This document shows, piece after piece, positions 49,862 through 58,296 of a stretch of DNA of 64,000 bases. Each line of letters opens with the position of its first letter. The first letter of the stretch is position 1. The position numbers and the translations under genes were made by a program. Source of the DNA: Streptococcus sanguinis SK49 (lineage in GTDB: Bacteria > Bacillota > Bacilli > Lactobacillales > Streptococcaceae); assembly GCF_000212815.1 (NCBI RefSeq), contig NZ_GL890986.1, positions 248,001 to 312,000 on the forward strand, read 5' to 3'. The notes beneath the pieces were generated by a model. The model was not told where the DNA came from. It searched no databases and saw only the letters and a program-made list of their open reading frames with translations.

Positions 49862-50524
49862 CTAAACATAGCTAATCTTCAAAGAGCCGAAAGATACATC
49901 GCCTCTGACATAGAGAGTTTTTCTCTTTTCATTGACATTGCGAGGATTATAGACAGAGGCAAAGGCATTATCTACATCCAGCTCTACACGCCAGTCACTG
50001 GGCACATAAAGCATCACACTGCCAAAAGATAGATCCACTTCAAAAGTTGCTGAGTCCCCTTCGATAGTCGCATTATCAAAATAAACCGATGCACTTCCAA
50101 AAGCACAGTCTAACTTTTCATAGGTGAAGTTATCTGAGTTGATATAGCGCGTGCCACTGCCAAAAGCAATATCATCTTTTGAGGAAGAAGAGGCAGCCGA
50201 GAAGATACGCCCCTTAAAAATGCGCTGGGGCTTGAAAATCATATTGAGACCAATACAAGCCAGAATACCACCCAAAACCAAGGTTCCTGTTGAAATAGCT
50301 AAAAAGTGGTAAACGGCATTGGCAATAATCAGCGCAATAACTGCCATGATAAGCCCAGTACCAAAGTCTCTTTCTAAGAAATTTTCCAAGGCGAAATAGG
50401 CGAACATTGCAACTACTAGCATGGGCCAAATATTAAAATTGAAGGCAGGAATCCCAAAATTCCCCTGCAGCAGAACCCAAGCTGCCAAGACTAGAAAGCC
50501 GATTCCAAAAATTGTTTTTTTCAT
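49862..50524 (-). CDS. LiaF-like membrane protein partnered with a LytTR regulator
   Basis: A 220-residue protein with four membrane segments in the first 100 residues and a C-terminal LiaF-type beta-helical domain (FGSGTRYINSDNF, DCAFGSASVYFDN, DLSFGSVMLYVPSDW, NAFASVYNP), the repeating FGS pattern being typical of the DUF2154/LiaF C-terminal fold. LiaF proteins inhibit an envelope-stress kinase; here no kinase is adjacent, but a LytTR regulator gene lies just five bases upstream and shares the transcript. It probably acts as a membrane inhibitor or sensor of that regulator. Confidence 0.85.
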   Translation of the reverse strand: MKKTIFGIGFLVLAAWVLLQGNFGIPAFNFNIWPMLVVAMFAYFALENFLERDFGTGLIMAVIALIIANAVYHFLAISTGTLVLGGILACIGLNMIFKPQRIFKGRIFSAASSSSKDDIAFGSGTRYINSDNFTYEKLDCAFGSASVYFDNATIEGDSATFEVDLSFGSVMLYVPSDWRVELDVDNAFASVYNPRNVNEKRKTLYVRGDVSFGSLKISYV

Positions 50525-50529
50525 GATAA

Positions 50530-50976
50530 TTACCTCACTTCACTTAACTTTTCTTTTACTAACTGATAATAATGCCTAGACACATGCACCTGTTTATGGG
50601 TATTGTAAAACTGGACAGTGCTCGTTCCTGAAAAGGACTTATCCAAAGCATAGATTGCCTTGATATTGGCAATGGTGGACTTAGAAATCCGACAGAAATA
50701 ACGGGGCAGAATCTCTTCTAACTCATAGAGCTTTAGCTTGACCTCATAAGCATCATTGCGGGCATGGGCAAAAATCTTGCTGCCGTCCGTCTCGAAAAAG
50801 AGAATGTCCGCTAAATCAAGAAAGTACTCACTGCTTTCCTTATAGAAAAGAATGGATGGAGTCGCCGTTTCTTCCAGAGCTTCCTGGATACGCTGAATCC
50901 GCTCATCCAGCCGCGAAACTTTTATCACCATTTCTGTTTCATCCAAACTCTGATCTAATTCAATCCGAATGTTCAT
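50530..50976 (-). CDS. LytTR-domain transcription regulator without receiver
   Basis: A 148-residue DNA-binding protein. The C-terminal LytTR domain covers about residues 50-148 (LADILFFETDGSKIFA, then RYFCRISKSTIANIKAI and VHVSRHYYQLVKEKL). The N-terminal 50 residues form a helical segment and there is no phospho-receiver domain, as in the LytTR Regulatory Systems (HdrR, BrsR of S. mutans), where activity is governed by a membrane partner. Two 9-base direct repeats spaced as LytTR proteins require lie at its own promoter, indicating autoregulation. AAGGAGAG ribosome site. Confidence 0.92.
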   Translation of the reverse strand: MNIRIELDQSLDETEMVIKVSRLDERIQRIQEALEETATPSILFYKESSEYFLDLADILFFETDGSKIFAHARNDAYEVKLKLYELEEILPRYFCRISKSTIANIKAIYALDKSFSGTSTVQFYNTHKQVHVSRHYYQLVKEKLSEVR

Positions 50977-51004
50977 AGACTCTCCTTTCCATCTGCTTAT
51001 CTTT

Positions 51005-51072
51005 ATTATAACAAGAAACTCCCGAGAAACAAGGCCTTTTCAGTAAGTGGTCAATTTTGACCGGTAAGTGGT
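51005..51072 (-). promoter_or_regulatory. LytTR direct repeats and promoter of the LytTR/LiaF-like operon
   Basis: Reading the minus strand, ACCACTTAC occurs twice (51064-51072 and 51043-51051) separated by exactly 12 bases, the geometry known for LytTR dimers. Ten bases further is TTGTTT (51027-51032), a 16-base spacer and extended TGT-TATAAT (51005-51010). The repeats thus sit just upstream of the -35, fitting activation. Confidence 0.85.
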
Positions 51073-51140
51073 TTATAAGAGATGATAGAAAGTATATTTA
51101 CCCCAGACAACAAAAATTTCTAGCATAAGCAAAGAAAAAA

Positions 51141-51156
51141 GAAGCCTTTAAGCTTC
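51141..51156 (-). terminator. Terminator after tRNA-Thr
   Basis: A short stem GAAGC / GCTTC with a six-base loop followed on the minus strand by six T's, 11 bases beyond the tRNA 3' end. Confidence 0.7.
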
Positions 51157-51166
51157 CAAATTAAGA

Positions 51167-51239
51167 TGCCGATTGCAGGGATCGAACCTGTGACCTACGC
51201 GTTACGAGTGCGTTGCTCTACCAACTGAGCTAAATCGGC
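51167..51239 (-). tRNA. tRNA-Thr (anticodon CGT)
   Basis: A 73-base cloverleaf: acceptor GCCGATT / AATCGGC with discriminator A, D arm with GTTGGTAGA, anticodon loop CTCGTAA reading CGT (codon ACG), and T arm with GGTTCGATCC. The 3' CCA is not encoded. It is transcribed alone from a promoter at 51254-51281. Confidence 0.96.
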
Positions 51240-51253
51240 GCCTTTTCCCTTTT

Positions 51254-51281
51254 ATTTTAGCATCTTGAGCTTTTTTGTCAA
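51254..51281 (-). promoter_or_regulatory. tRNA-Thr promoter
   Basis: Consensus TTGACA (51276-51281), 16-base spacer, extended TGC-TAAAAT (51254-51259) on the minus strand. Confidence 0.8.
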
Positions 51282-51290
51282 GGGAAAATT

Positions 51291-51749
51291 TCACAATTTT
51301 TTAACCCAAATCAAACAAGGGTTGCTTTTATCCCAAAGTTCAGGAAAGATTTCTAACTTTTTAAAGCCCTGAGCATGATAGAAAGCATTAGTCCTGTCGT
51401 AAGTAGGATAATGACCTGGTGCTACCGTTTTTACTTGCAGATAGGATGCTTTTTGACGAGCAGATTTTTCTAAAACTTCTAGAAGTTGACTGCCAATTCC
51501 CGCTCTATGATAGAATTTTTTAACAGCTAGGCAGTCAATCTCAGCACAATCTTCACTAGAGTATGATAAGCTTACAAAGCCAGCCAAATCACTCTCCTGA
51601 TAGGCAGCCCAAACTTGCAAATCCTTAGCTCCTTCAATGTAAGCTTGTGTACTTTCAGATATTCCAAACCATTCTGGTAAATCCTTTAAAACTTCGCTAA
51701 CCGCTATCATCTTTTGTTTTTCTTCCTTCACTTCTTCAATTACTATCAT
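51291..51749 (-). CDS. GNAT family N-acetyltransferase
   Basis: A 152-residue GNAT-fold protein expected to transfer an acetyl group from acetyl-CoA to an unknown amine. I start at the ATG at 51749 (AAAGGA upstream) rather than a TTG two codons earlier. The acetyl-CoA loop is HRAGIGSQLLEVLE near residues 80-93, and the C-terminal YDRTNAFYHAQGFKKL is typical of the family. Substrate unknown. It overlaps no neighbour and ends ten bases before the tRNA-Thr promoter. Confidence 0.88.
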   Translation of the reverse strand: MIVIEEVKEEKQKMIAVSEVLKDLPEWFGISESTQAYIEGAKDLQVWAAYQESDLAGFVSLSYSSEDCAEIDCLAVKKFYHRAGIGSQLLEVLEKSARQKASYLQVKTVAPGHYPTYDRTNAFYHAQGFKKLEIFPELWDKSNPCLIWVKKL

Positions 51750-51799
51750 CTTCAAATCCTTTCTTGTTTTAAGCTTTAGGACTAAACATATTTTCTATC

Positions 51800-52585
51800 T
51801 TACGATCCTGCACTTTCGTAGGCGTCTAAGCCCCTGTCCCAGAGTTTGAGCGAAATGAAAAAGAAAACAAGGGAAACTAGAATCAAACCTCCGATATTAA
51901 AGAGTCCATTCTTTTCCTGCAAGAAATAGCTAGCTGGATAGTAGGCCGTAAAGGCGAAAGGCACAATAAAACTAATCAACCAACGGATAAGCGAATGGTA
52001 AATCGAAATCGGGTACTTGGCAAAATCATTGAACATATAGAAAATGTAGATCATAGCGCCTGATTGCTTGGTCCAAAAAGCAATACTAGCTGTCGCTATT
52101 TTTAAGGAAGTATAAATCAAGGTCGCAAAAGGAATACAGACTAGGAAAAGCAGGAATTTGGGAAAGGTCCAGCTAATACTGGTGACCGTTGTTGCCAGAA
52201 GGATTCCACCAACCAAAAGTTCGCCCAAGGCATCAATCTGAAAGGTTTCAACTAGGATGTGAAAGAGTGGATTGATAGGACGAGTCAGGTATTTGTCAAA
52301 CTCTCCCTTGCGCACCAAGCGTTGCCCCAGTGCCCAGAGATTGTCAAAAAAGAGATGGTCCAATCCCTTGGGAATTAAGGAAAATCCATAGATAAAGGCA
52401 ATTTCTTGAAAGGTCCAGCCCTCTAAGGAAGGAATATGTTGAAAGAGTACGTTTAGAAACAAGAGGTTCAAGCCTTGGGTCAGGAAGACACCTAAAACAC
52501 CAACCACAAAATCAACCTTATATTCCATGATTTGCTTGATGTATTGTCTGATAAAAATCAGATGCATGCGCTGATATTTTTTCAT
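51800..52585 (-). CDS. ABC-2 type transporter permease (second of pair, DUF990-like)
   Basis: A 261-residue membrane protein with about six helices, of the ABC-2/DUF990 type. It forms a pair with the 52587-53405 protein and the ATPase upstream. The start at 52585 has AAGGAGG and lies one base after the previous stop. Substrate unknown; such triads export drugs, lipids or polysaccharides. Confidence 0.88.
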   Translation of the reverse strand: MKKYQRMHLIFIRQYIKQIMEYKVDFVVGVLGVFLTQGLNLLFLNVLFQHIPSLEGWTFQEIAFIYGFSLIPKGLDHLFFDNLWALGQRLVRKGEFDKYLTRPINPLFHILVETFQIDALGELLVGGILLATTVTSISWTFPKFLLFLVCIPFATLIYTSLKIATASIAFWTKQSGAMIYIFYMFNDFAKYPISIYHSLIRWLISFIVPFAFTAYYPASYFLQEKNGLFNIGGLILVSLVFFFISLKLWDRGLDAYESAGS

Positions 52586-52586
52586 A

Positions 52587-53405
52587 CTAACCTCCTTGAA
52601 TGGTGATAAATGACTGGACTCTTTTCCAAATCAACTGAGACAAGCCCACCATCACTAAAAGCCAAAACAACTGCAAGAAAAGAGCCTGAAGAATCTGACT
52701 AGTATCGTATTTCCCAACAATGATCATGACCGGAGTATAAATCAAGGATGAAAAAGGCAAAAAGGACAGAATATCTGAAACAATCTTAGGAAAGAAAGCC
52801 AAGGGAATCAAACTCCCCGACATAAAGGCAATCAGAGAATTCTTGAGCAGATTAGAGCCCCATAGATTTTTAAAAACAAAAGCTGAAAATCCAAAACAGA
52901 TATTAAAGAAGAAATTGATCAGGTAGGCTAGCGTTAAGCTAAAGAGATAAATGACAGTTAATCCCAGCACTTCTAAAATGCCTTGCCCAGATAAGATTTT
53001 CATCAAAACAATGACACTTAAAAATGGGAGGCCGACAGAGACAAAAATCAACCACTTGGAACCAAGCTCGGTGAAGAGATAAGAGGCCGCAAAGTGCACT
53101 GGTCTCAGCAAGCGCATGATAATGGAGCCGTCCTTGACCTCCTCTCCAATCATAAAGGAAGAATCCGACTTGGTCAAAAGGTTAGTCACAAAACTCATGA
53201 TGATGTAGAAGGTGATATCCGCCATACTGAAGCCCTGAATCAAAGACTCTTGCGACGAATCAAAGACTGCCTTCCAGAGATAGAAAGCGACAAAAGCACC
53301 CATGACATCGCCAATTCGATAGAGAATAAAGTTGACTCGATAGGTAATCAACTCCTGAATTCCTGCATTGATAAAGGGTTTATAACGTCTCCACAATTTG
53401 ACCAT
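52587..53405 (-). CDS. ABC-2 type transporter permease (first of pair, DUF990-like)
   Basis: A 272-residue membrane protein with six predicted helices. I use the ATG at 53405 (MVKLWRRYKPF), preceded by AAGGAG; the longer frame would run into the ATPase 3' end. It lies one base before the second permease and directly after the ATPase, so all three are co-translated. Confidence 0.88.
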   Translation of the reverse strand: MVKLWRRYKPFINAGIQELITYRVNFILYRIGDVMGAFVAFYLWKAVFDSSQESLIQGFSMADITFYIIMSFVTNLLTKSDSSFMIGEEVKDGSIIMRLLRPVHFAASYLFTELGSKWLIFVSVGLPFLSVIVLMKILSGQGILEVLGLTVIYLFSLTLAYLINFFFNICFGFSAFVFKNLWGSNLLKNSLIAFMSGSLIPLAFFPKIVSDILSFLPFSSLIYTPVMIIVGKYDTSQILQALFLQLFWLLVMVGLSQLIWKRVQSFITIQGG

Positions 53406-53406
53406 C

Positions 53407-54399
53407 TTAGAGCTCCTTTCGGTAGAAGCGACGGATAATATCCTCAATATCCGTATCCACCATCTTCAAATCACGGATCTCAAAATCAGACAGGGTTTGC
53501 TTGATAATATCAGCTGACTGGTAGCGTGAACTATCGTATTGAATGTTGAGGCTATTTCCTTGTCTTTCAATAGTGATATCAGGCAAGCCTTCATAGTGAG
53601 AGACAAGATGACTTTGCCCTGGCACCAGTTCAAAGGAAAGTGTCTTCATCTTACCAAAGGTTTCCTTGAGCTGGCTAACCGTTCCATCAAAAATCTCATG
53701 CCCCTTGTCAATCATAAAAATCCGATCGCAAAGTTGCTCAATATCACTTAAGTCGTGAGTGGTCAAGAGAATAGTTGTTTCTTCCTCCTGATTGATTTGG
53801 GTAATGGCCCGACGAATGTTGTCCTTGACCGAAACATCCAAACCAATGGTCGGCTCATCTAAAAAGAGAACCTTGGGATTGTGGAGCAAGGAAGCCGCAA
53901 TGTCCGCCCGCATCCGTTGACCAAGTGAAAGAGTCCGCACGGGATCCTTGATAAAGTCCTTCAAATCCAAGACTTCATTCAAAAAGTCCATACGTTTGTG
54001 AAAGAGCGCGTCTGGCACATCGTAAATCTCTTTCAAGACCGTGTAAGTCTCTTGCAGAGCCAAATCCCACCACAACTGGGTTCTTTGCCCGAAGACCACT
54101 CCAATATCCTTGACATAGTCTTGGCGATTATCCTGCGGAATCTTGCCATTGATTCGACACAAACCAGAAGTGGGCTTCAAAATCCCGGTCAGAATTTTGA
54201 TGGTTGTTGACTTCCCAGCACCATTGGCCCCGATGAAACCTAAAATCTGCCCTTTTGGAACCTCAAAGGTTAAATCCTTGACCGCTTCAAAGGTCTGCTT
54301 TTCGGGATGAATAAAGGAGCGCAAAGCTCCTTTCAAACCTGGTTCCTTAACTGTCTTCACAAAATTTTTCTGAAGATGCTCTACTTCTATCATTGCCAT
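53407..54399 (-). CDS. ABC transporter ATP-binding protein for the DUF990 permease pair
   Basis: A 330-residue ATPase. Walker A GANGAGKSTT is near residue 57, signature LSLGQRMRADIAASLLHNP near 160 and Walker B KVLFLDEPTIGLD near 179. The signature reads LSLGQ rather than LSGGQ, as is common in this subgroup. The long region after the core (about 240-330) is a regulatory C-terminal domain. It is the first gene of a three-gene operon with no linked regulator. Confidence 0.9.
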   Translation of the reverse strand: MAMIEVEHLQKNFVKTVKEPGLKGALRSFIHPEKQTFEAVKDLTFEVPKGQILGFIGANGAGKSTTIKILTGILKPTSGLCRINGKIPQDNRQDYVKDIGVVFGQRTQLWWDLALQETYTVLKEIYDVPDALFHKRMDFLNEVLDLKDFIKDPVRTLSLGQRMRADIAASLLHNPKVLFLDEPTIGLDVSVKDNIRRAITQINQEEETTILLTTHDLSDIEQLCDRIFMIDKGHEIFDGTVSQLKETFGKMKTLSFELVPGQSHLVSHYEGLPDITIERQGNSLNIQYDSSRYQSADIIKQTLSDFEIRDLKMVDTDIEDIIRRFYRKEL

Positions 54400-54557
54400 A
54401 CGTTTCTCAATATCCTATCATTCAATTCATGTTACAGACCATTTCCCCACCTAACTCAGGAAAAACAGAATCTTATCTCCTCACTATACTACCACTTTTA
54501 CTATCAAACTAACATAGGAAATTCAAAAATAATTATCATATTTTATCACACACCAAA

Positions 54558-54581
54558 AAACCCACCCTTACGGGCAGGTTT
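54558..54581 (-). terminator. Terminator after adcAII
   Basis: A GC-rich hairpin AAACCCACCC / GGGCAGGTTT with a two-base internal mismatch and loop TTAC, followed on the minus strand by T's, about 40 bases beyond the adcAII stop. Confidence 0.7.
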
Positions 54582-54619
54582 CTGTTTTGTATTGTTCAGC
54601 TAGATTATGCTTTACCTTC

Positions 54620-55537
54620 TCATTTCAATTCTTTAGCCAAGATACTCATGTTTTCTTCTAGATTCTCTAGGTAGTTTTTATCATTTTGAGGATCTGCTTC
54701 CAAAGGATTGAGAGTTTTTAGCCTGACACCTGTTGACTTGACGAGCGTTTCTGCCACTTTCGACGATGCATTGCTTTCGGTAAAAATCGTTTTAACTTTA
54801 TAGGTTTTCACAAATTCTTGAATTTCAGTAAGCTGCCTTGCATTTGGCTCTTGTTCAGGAGAAATCCCTGCAATACCTAGCTGCTGCAAACCAAACCGCT
54901 TTGCTAAATACGAGAACGCAGTATGTTGAGTGACGAAAGTCTTTTGCTTAGCCTTTTCAAAGATTGGTTGGTATTTTTTGGTCAATTCTTGAGCTTTAGA
55001 AATGAATTTCTTAGCATTTTTTTGATATATTTCCTTGTGTTCTTTATCGAGTTCAGATAGCTTATCCGCAATAATCTGCGCTTCTTCACCAGCTTTTTCA
55101 GGATCTAGCCATGTATGAGGATCATAAAGAGTTTTTTCATCGATTCCTTCGCTAGCTTCCACGTCTTCCAAACCCGGTACACGTTCCAGGGGCATTCCTT
55201 CGGAAGCTTCAAGTACTTTCACCTTAGATTTTTGCAAATTTGGATCCAAGCTCCCCGCCCACGACTCTAAGGTATGTGAATGATAGACAAAAACATCCGC
55301 ATCATAGATAGCAGCTACATCATTAGCCGATGGTTCAAATGAATGGATCCCTGTACTAGATTGAATCATGCGAACATCATTCAAATCACCAGATACTTCT
55401 TTAACCATGGCATAAACCGGATAAAAACTGGTCACAATCTTCAAACCTTTAGCTTGTTGTTCTTCTTTCTGAGTACACGCTCCCAGCATCAAAGCTAGTA
55501 TACTCAGCACTAGTAATACTGCAGTTCTTTTTTTCAT
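54620..55537 (-). CDS. adcAII: Zinc-binding lipoprotein AdcA-II (Lmb family)
   Basis: AdcA-II is a surface lipoprotein that scavenges Zn2+ and passes it to the AdcCB importer encoded elsewhere. The start is the ATG at 55537 (AAGGAG six bases upstream; a GTG five codons earlier would put the ribosome site in the gene), giving 305 residues. Signal MKKRTAVLLVLSILALMLGAC, lipidated at Cys21. Metal-ligand histidines are in GIHSFEPS, DPHTWLDP and TQHTAFSY, with an acidic ligand near the C-terminus. It lacks the His-rich loop of AdcA, as AdcA-II does. It follows the pht gene by 20 bases in one transcript. Confidence 0.93.
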   Translation of the reverse strand: MKKRTAVLLVLSILALMLGACTQKEEQQAKGLKIVTSFYPVYAMVKEVSGDLNDVRMIQSSTGIHSFEPSANDVAAIYDADVFVYHSHTLESWAGSLDPNLQKSKVKVLEASEGMPLERVPGLEDVEASEGIDEKTLYDPHTWLDPEKAGEEAQIIADKLSELDKEHKEIYQKNAKKFISKAQELTKKYQPIFEKAKQKTFVTQHTAFSYLAKRFGLQQLGIAGISPEQEPNARQLTEIQEFVKTYKVKTIFTESNASSKVAETLVKSTGVRLKTLNPLEADPQNDKNYLENLEENMSILAKELK

Positions 55538-55557
55538 ACAATACTCCTTCACCTCAG

Positions 55558-57978
55558 CTAATCAGTTACTTCTGTACTTGACACAGAAGCTGAAGAAGCA
55601 GATTGCAGCAAGGCTAGCAATTTTTCTACTTCTGCCATGATGTTATTATTATCCATAGTCCCTAAATTAAGATTATTTCGCAATCCTGTTAAGGTCTCAG
55701 TTGCATTGGATTTCAAACTTGGATCCGTCGTCTTTTCAAGTAAGTCTTCCGCCTCTTGCAACTTAGCTTCTACTTTAGCAGTTTCAACTTGAGGTACTTC
55801 TGGCTCAGTTGGTGTTTCCTCTTCAACTTCTTCTTGAGGTTTCTCTGGGCTAACAGCATCCTCCTTGTCATCTTTTTTACCTAAAACATGATCACTTGCA
55901 TTCCCCCATCCATCGCTAGACTGTGGTCGCTCATCTGGATGTTCAACATAATACTTGATAGTTGCAAATAAATCCTCTAATGTATAGCCATTAGGAGCTC
56001 GGTAAGTCTTATCATCGAACCAAGCAAATTTGATGTTGTGGTAGTGATCCTTATGAGGGATAATCAGATTACCATTTTTAACTGCTACAGTATGCTCAAC
56101 ATTGTAAGGTAGACGAACGAGCGGTATCCGTTTCTCTCCTTGAACACGTTCATAAATCGCAGCTGCACTTTCTCCACTTGGATTGGCTTTGGAATCATCT
56201 GTTGGTGCAGGTGGAAGAAGACCTTTTTCTTTAGTATACGCCTGAGCAGCTGCTTTTTCTTTAGCTGAAAGACTATCTTTTCCTATCCAGTGACTGTGTC
56301 CCATATGAGGGGTTACATAAGCATCTCCTTCGTCGCTGATAATATCCCGGGCATCAAAGATATATCCATCAGATGTCGTATATTTGTCAGCCAGCTGGGC
56401 TACTCGAACTTCGGTTTCAGTATACTCAATCTGTGAATTTGCTTTGCCGAGACGTTCTGGATGATTGATAGGCGCAAGAAATGCTAATAAGTCATCAATT
56501 AATTGCACCTTATCACTTGTCTCATCATTTAAACGCTTGACTAAATCATCCAAGACTTGAAAATCTGACAAACGTCCCTTATTTTCTAGTAATTGCTGAT
56601 GGGTCTGACTCAGAAGACCATATACTTTATCGTAAAATTCTTGATTTTTCGGTTCAACTGATTCTTTCTTAGCTTGCAGGACATGAGATATGCTTTTCTG
56701 CTTCGCCAATTTATTTTCAATCGCTGTAATAATCTCTTTAGGCAAGTCTTTAGCTAAAAGATAGCGGGACACTCCTTTATCCTCTAGCACATAACCGCCA
56801 GCTATTTTCCTAACGACCTGCTGGATTAAATCCTTATCCAATGAATCCGCATGTTCCAAATTTAACTTTGGAGGAAGAATCGGTTTTAAAGCTGGTTGAG
56901 ATGGAGTTGGTATAGGTCTATAAGGTGTCAATCCTAACATAGGTTTATTAGGCTGACTTATAAGAGGAATTGTCCGAGCAAGCTTTTCTTCCAATGCCGA
57001 CATTTGTGTATAAGGAATAAAGTGATAATGATTACCATGCGGCACTGCTACTCCATTTTGTGTTCGACTAGTAATTTGTGCTGGATCAAAGATCAAGCCA
57101 TCTGATTCAACATGACGATGACTAAGTGGAAGATTATAAAGTTGCTGAAGGAGACTCTTAACATCTTCTCCTTGACTCGGTTGATAGTTGTTTGAAATTT
57201 GAGTAAAAGTAGGTTGTGTCTGTATCCAGCCACTGCTTCCATTATTATACGAACGGCTGACTACAGTACTAGCTACTTTTCCTCTACCTGATAGGTAAGC
57301 TTGAGCTGCAGCTAGCTCACTAGGCGACAAATCACTCTTTGGGATATAGTGAAAATGATCACCATGAGGTACAATATACGCATCTCCCGTATCCTCAATA
57401 ATGTCTGAAGCATTAAAAACATAGCCATCATCTGTTGTATAACGGCCTTGAGCTCTAGCTGTTGCTACTTCATTGCTTATTTTCGTAACATTATGACCAT
57501 GTTCCTGTTTTTGACGATTAATCTCTTCCTTACTGCGAATATTATCCGCACGAGCTATATCTTTCAGATAAACATAATATTGTCCATTAACCTTGATAAC
57601 ATATCCACCCTTGACTTCATTGACAATATCCTCAGTCCTAAGTTGATAGTTGGGATCTTTCATCAAAAGATCTTCGCTGAAAATCGCATCATATGGAACT
57701 TTCCCATTATAATAATGATAGTGATCACCATGAGAAGTGACATAACCCTGATCAGTAATTTTGATAACAATCTGCTCCGCGTTAATCCCCTCTTTTTTGC
57801 TTACTTCGTCAGGCGTTAACTCCTCAGACTTTTGAACACCTTGCTTACCATCAATATAGCTAACTCGATTGGATTTTTTAATCGAACTGTTTGCCTGATA
57901 ATAACCTAACTGATGAGCAAAAAGACCCACAGTAGCAATGACAACAATTCCTGTTAAGTATTTCTTATTTTTTTCCAT
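55558..57978 (-). CDS. Histidine triad protein of the Pht family
   Basis: An 806-residue surface protein close to pneumococcal PhtD. Five HxxHxH triads are visible: HGDHYH at residues 83-88, HGDHFH at 205-210, HGNHYH at 314-319, HMGHSH near 570 and HKDHYH near 665. The triads bind zinc and the protein is thought to store it for AdcA-II. The N-terminus (MEKNKKYLTG then a hydrophobic stretch to about 25) is signal-like without a lipobox cysteine, as in Pht proteins. The C-terminal part is Pro/Glu-rich (residues 710-745). It heads the operon under tandem AdcR boxes. Confidence 0.95.
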   Translation of the reverse strand: MEKNKKYLTGIVVIATVGLFAHQLGYYQANSSIKKSNRVSYIDGKQGVQKSEELTPDEVSKKEGINAEQIVIKITDQGYVTSHGDHYHYYNGKVPYDAIFSEDLLMKDPNYQLRTEDIVNEVKGGYVIKVNGQYYVYLKDIARADNIRSKEEINRQKQEHGHNVTKISNEVATARAQGRYTTDDGYVFNASDIIEDTGDAYIVPHGDHFHYIPKSDLSPSELAAAQAYLSGRGKVASTVVSRSYNNGSSGWIQTQPTFTQISNNYQPSQGEDVKSLLQQLYNLPLSHRHVESDGLIFDPAQITSRTQNGVAVPHGNHYHFIPYTQMSALEEKLARTIPLISQPNKPMLGLTPYRPIPTPSQPALKPILPPKLNLEHADSLDKDLIQQVVRKIAGGYVLEDKGVSRYLLAKDLPKEIITAIENKLAKQKSISHVLQAKKESVEPKNQEFYDKVYGLLSQTHQQLLENKGRLSDFQVLDDLVKRLNDETSDKVQLIDDLLAFLAPINHPERLGKANSQIEYTETEVRVAQLADKYTTSDGYIFDARDIISDEGDAYVTPHMGHSHWIGKDSLSAKEKAAAQAYTKEKGLLPPAPTDDSKANPSGESAAAIYERVQGEKRIPLVRLPYNVEHTVAVKNGNLIIPHKDHYHNIKFAWFDDKTYRAPNGYTLEDLFATIKYYVEHPDERPQSSDGWGNASDHVLGKKDDKEDAVSPEKPQEEVEEETPTEPEVPQVETAKVEAKLQEAEDLLEKTTDPSLKSNATETLTGLRNNLNLGTMDNNNIMAEVEKLLALLQSASSASVSSTEVTD

Positions 57979-58128
57979 TGAATATCACTTTCTTTTTTGA
58001 TTACATAGAATTCGCTAAAACCTATCACAATTTACAATTAACTCATAATATACCCCCAAAGAAATCATCTAAATATTTTTTCTATAAAATATAGAAGAAA
58101 CCCAATTTTTAACAACTTACCAAACTAA

Positions 58129-58152
58129 TTAACCAGTTAATTAACTGGTTAA
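58129..58152 (-). promoter_or_regulatory. Tandem AdcR boxes upstream of the pht-adcAII operon
   Basis: Two perfect 12-base palindromes, TTAACCAGTTAA (58129-58140) and TTAACTGGTTAA (58141-58152), abut each other with no spacer. Both match the AdcR consensus TTAACYRGTTAA. They lie about 150 bases upstream of the start. AdcR repression in high zinc is the established meaning; I could not fix the promoter with confidence. Confidence 0.9.
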
Positions 58153-58247
58153 TATTTTACTCCTCATCATCTAGTCTGTCAAGATTATTTTATTAGATTG
58201 TAAGAAAAATATTATTTATTCTTTACTTGTCCAATTATCATAATACA

Positions 58248-58277
58248 AAAAAGCTTATCCTTTCGGATAAACTTTTT
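58248..58277 (-). terminator. Terminator after fba
   Basis: A 13-bp stem AAAAAGCTTATCC / GGATAAACTTTTT (one wobble pair) with a GAAA loop on the minus strand, followed by T's, 20 bases beyond the fba stop. Confidence 0.88.
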
Positions 58278-58296
58278 TAAAAATATATCAAGCTTC

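Noticed and set aside
54620-57978. Recently acquired island for the pht-adcAII operon
   Set aside because: No integrase, att-like repeat, insertion sequence or tRNA boundary directly at the ends; tRNA-Leu is separated from it by fba. Base and codon use do not look clearly different by eye.
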